From Rachycentron canadum (taxonomy: Eukaryota; Chordata; Actinopteri; Carangiformes; Rachycentridae): a DNA stretch of 64,000 nt. A program made the position numbers and the translations under genes. A model generated the notes under the pieces. The model searched no databases. It was not told the origin of the DNA and was given only the letters and a program-made list of their open reading frames with translations. This document shows, in pieces, positions 60,966 to 64,000 of the stretch. Positions within the stretch are counted from its first letter, which is position 1. Each line of letters opens with the position of its first letter. The stretch is taken from positions 17,859,236 through 17,923,235 of the forward strand of contig CM076660.1 of assembly GCA_038496675.1 (NCBI GenBank), given 5' to 3'.

Positions 60966-63900
60966 ACCTACTCAGCTCTTAACATAATAAGATGTGCAGC
61001 CAACAATATTAATAATAATTTACAGGACATGCAGAAACATTATCATGATGTGCTGCTCATCACTGATGTTCAAAGGTAAAAATTGCAGACTAAATGTTTC
61101 CACCCTAACAAAAAGAGAAAATGAGAGCAGAGATTACCCCAGAGAGAAATAACTGGAGCTTTCTGCACAGTCAAAGCCATTATGTTCCATCATGTTCGCC
61201 ATTTTCGCCAAAAAAAAAAAAAAGACAATTAGAAAAAGATTTATTTCAATCTATGACTAGATGTTGTATGAATATAAACTGCCTGAGGAGCTTGCCAACC
61301 TGCCAAAAAAAAAAAAAAACTTCGGTGAGGCTCCCAGAACTGCTGGAGAGACATAAACCACAGCTCTAGTTTCACTTCAGCTGCGGCGCAGGAAGAGGAA
61401 AGGGATGCATGCTGGTTTCATCCCAAAGGAGAATCATCTTTATGAAACCCTCAGGTAGCACAGCACAGACAGTGACTCATGTGGAAGAGACTGTTATGGA
61501 GGGCTACAGAGAAAAGCTTCTATTTTAGGTGCATTGTGCAGAGAAAAATGCCTCTCTTTTGAAACTACATGTTCTGCACTGCAGTCGCATTGAATCAAAA
61601 GAAACACTGAAAGTTAAAGGCTAAAGAAACTTCACGTGACTTACGGGGTAAAATCCCCCCTTGATTCGCCAATGAGGACGATGAGGATGATGATGAGGGC
61701 TTATACAATGGATCTTGTTTATGGTTTCATCAAGAACTGTATGACAAGTGATCAAGTGTCCATCTGGCATTGCTGAGCACCACCTGCCACACACTCACAC
61801 ACGTACAAACACACTGCAGCTCTTCATGGCTGTTTCCCACTGTCATCCAACAGTGTGGTGATCAGAGCAGCAGCACTTCACATAGCTGCTCCGTGTGCAG
61901 ATACTGTACGATACGATCTCCTGCTGCCAGGCGCCTCCACACCTCACAACAGAGTCATCATATACAGTACGAGCTGTGCAAAGAACAGCAACACAAAAGC
62001 CTTTTCTGCTGCTTCTTTATTGTCTCCTTGTTTCTCTCTGCTCTCAATTAAATGGTAGCTGATGCCCTGGAGAGAAGGGGGAGGAGATGAGGTGGGTGCA
62101 TGGGTTGAAGTGATAAAAACTGCATCTACCCACAAACTTCTTTATACCGCCTCTCTCCTGTCCATCGCTTTCTCTCTCTATGTATCACTCTCGCTCATGC
62201 TCTATCTCGTTCATAATAGATCACAAAAGCGGATCAGATCAGATGGGAGGATCAAATAGTTGGTTTGAAGTGTATGGGATCCCTCAGTCTGGTTTAATGA
62301 TGACATCCCCACAGCTGGGCCACAGGTTTTTATTCATCTCTTATAATAGGTTGGTGGTTGCTGGTGGTGGGGGCTGATGGGTAGTCAAAAGAGAGGAACC
62401 CCAGGCAAAGTTTCTCCTTTCTCTCCTATCTCAATAGATGCTGTAATTGAATTATAGCACAACTGATACTTTTGTGTCCGACCTCCTCCTCCTCTTCCTC
62501 CTCCTCTACTCTTCGCCCCCCGGAGGATCTTCAAAAGACACCAGCCATGGAATTTGTCTTGTTGTGTCTCTTGGCTTTGAAAGCAGATGCTAATAAGAAA
62601 TGGATGAAAAGAACAGTCTTAAAATTTGGAGCGAAGTGGGAAAAGACGAGAGATGAGAACTGTTAATCAGCACATTTGCTCATTAGAACGAACGTATGTT
62701 TGGCATCCGAACAAACAGCAGAGCATAACTGGTGCACAAAGAGGCCCAATCCAGAAATTACAGTTGATCATTTTACATCAAAACACACAGCACTGCAGGA
62801 GAGAGACGAGAGCGAGGCCGAGAGAGAGATGAGAGGAGAGCACGAGATGAGAGGCGGTGGGGGAGAGGGAGAGAGGAGCACGTTGCCTTTTCAGGCAAGT
62901 GAAAAAACACTGTACTGTCTCACACTGACATAACACTACAACCCACATACAGTAAGGCTCCATCTGTAGACGCCTTATCTCTCTTAGTGGGTTGTTGGTA
63001 AACACAATAAATGGCTCAGGTCTTGATGATAAGCAGCATCAACTCAGCAGCTCAACTGCTACAGCTGCCAGAGGAGAAGAGTACAATGTTTTACTTGAAA
63101 AAGCAAAGATCTGCCCCATCTCTCTTTCACTGCGTTCCTCTTCTTCTACAGGATTATTCACAGTCCACTGCATCGTGGCCACCACGTTTTATAATAAACC
63201 CCATAGAAACTCACAGTCAGATACAAAGTACTGATTTCTATTTCAGCTAAGATAAACAAATGTTTATATAAAGATGGTTTTAGATGGGACCACAAAGGTT
63301 ATTGAGAAATCGTGAAGATCCATAGGTGTAATTGTTACTGTTTTACTCGTGTTACCATCGTTTTAAACTATGAGGGCAATGTGATTCAAGGTAACTTGAT
63401 ACGGGATCAACAAATCAATCCTCAAAGACCTAAATCAGACAGGTGATAATTAATAATAAATAATAATTAATAGTTATAATTAAATTATCGAGATGCCTGG
63501 ATTAGCAAAGTCAAATTTAAACAGAGCAGTTGTTATCTGTTTGCCAGGGAAAACACATCATTACATTACTGTATCATCACATGTAGAGAGTTTAAAAGGC
63601 AGAGATGAGCTGAGGAGCTTGAAAATAAATTAGTCTGAAAACCATATGAAAGTGATTTAATCAGTGATCTGTGGAGGAGATAATCTTCTGCCGACTGAGC
63701 TGTTTTCAACAATCCAGTCTGAACTGGTTGACTGTCCCCAGATGACTTGAGTTTTCAGAAAAGATCATTTACTCTGAATTTTTTTTTCTTCTTGCTTTTA
63801 AGAACTTGGATGTAATATTTATGGATTTTGTAGATTTCTCTTGGCTTCCACTAGTTAAAAAACATACTGTATGTAGTTACTGTACTGTAAATTCTAACAT

Positions 63901-64000
63901 ATAGAGGAGTTTCCATATTGGATCATGTCCATGTGGTCCAGCCTCTTCCACCTGTAATAGAGAAGTTTAAAGGAGAAGTGGGGGCCAAGTTCCCGCAAAC

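Larger units (their letters stand above)
53501..64000. other. Non-coding DNA, probably upstream intron or flank of the minus-strand exon
   Basis: No upstream exon with a first extracellular loop (G-L-W/G-I-F...C pattern) was found on the minus strand. Present: two repeat remnants near 60.0 and 60.9 kb; A-runs at 59921-59934, 61210-61223 and 61304-61318; a CT-rich stretch at 62480-62520; a purine-rich stretch at 62795-62880; and a candidate conserved stretch at 56640-56990. Confidence 0.5.

Overview
The window looks like vertebrate nuclear DNA, most likely from a spiny-rayed (percomorph) teleost fish. It is AT-leaning and full of (CA)n/(GT)n microsatellites, with no bacterial-style gene packing, no operons and no long open frames outside simple repeats. 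It also carries diverged copies of several interspersed repeats that I recognise from percomorph genomes. The repeat matches rest on my memory of those families and on comparing copies inside this window; no database was searched.

The window is almost entirely non-coding. The one stretch that reads convincingly as protein is a small minus-strand exon at 53360-53498. It encodes 46 complete codons of a tetraspan membrane protein of the LHFPL/PMP22/claudin type, with a polypyrimidine-AG acceptor and a CAG|gt donor. I could not find its partner exons, so the rest of the window is probably its long introns and flanking intergenic DNA.

Layout. 1-17.7 kb: non-coding, with microsatellites, an A-run joined to an (AT)n tract at 3.3 kb, and two copies of a 'gctgcaa...ttaatc' repeat. 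17.718-18.117 kb: a 400-base run of N, flanked on both sides by (AT)n. 18.2-23.7 kb: non-coding, with a long pyrimidine-rich stretch, GA tracts and a canonical G-quadruplex motif. 23.72-24.38 kb: a non-autonomous fold-back DNA transposon (MITE) with long inverted arms. 24.4-31.3 kb: non-coding, with a long copy of a 'gctaac' repeat, a 41-unit (TG)n, and a (TG)36/(AC)39 pair in inverted orientation. 31.3-53.3 kb: non-coding, with more repeat copies and microsatellites. 53.36-53.50 kb: the exon. 53.5-64 kb: non-coding, with two further repeat remnants and a stretch at 56.6-57.0 kb that resembles a conserved non-coding element or an unrecognised exon.

No complete gene, rRNA, tRNA, CRISPR array, autonomous transposase, reverse transcriptase or viral gene was recognised. 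No new genetic system is evident. The items most worth checking are the exon, the MITE whose left end has been rewritten by a microsatellite, the inverted TG/AC pair, the G-quadruplex motifs and the candidate conserved elements.
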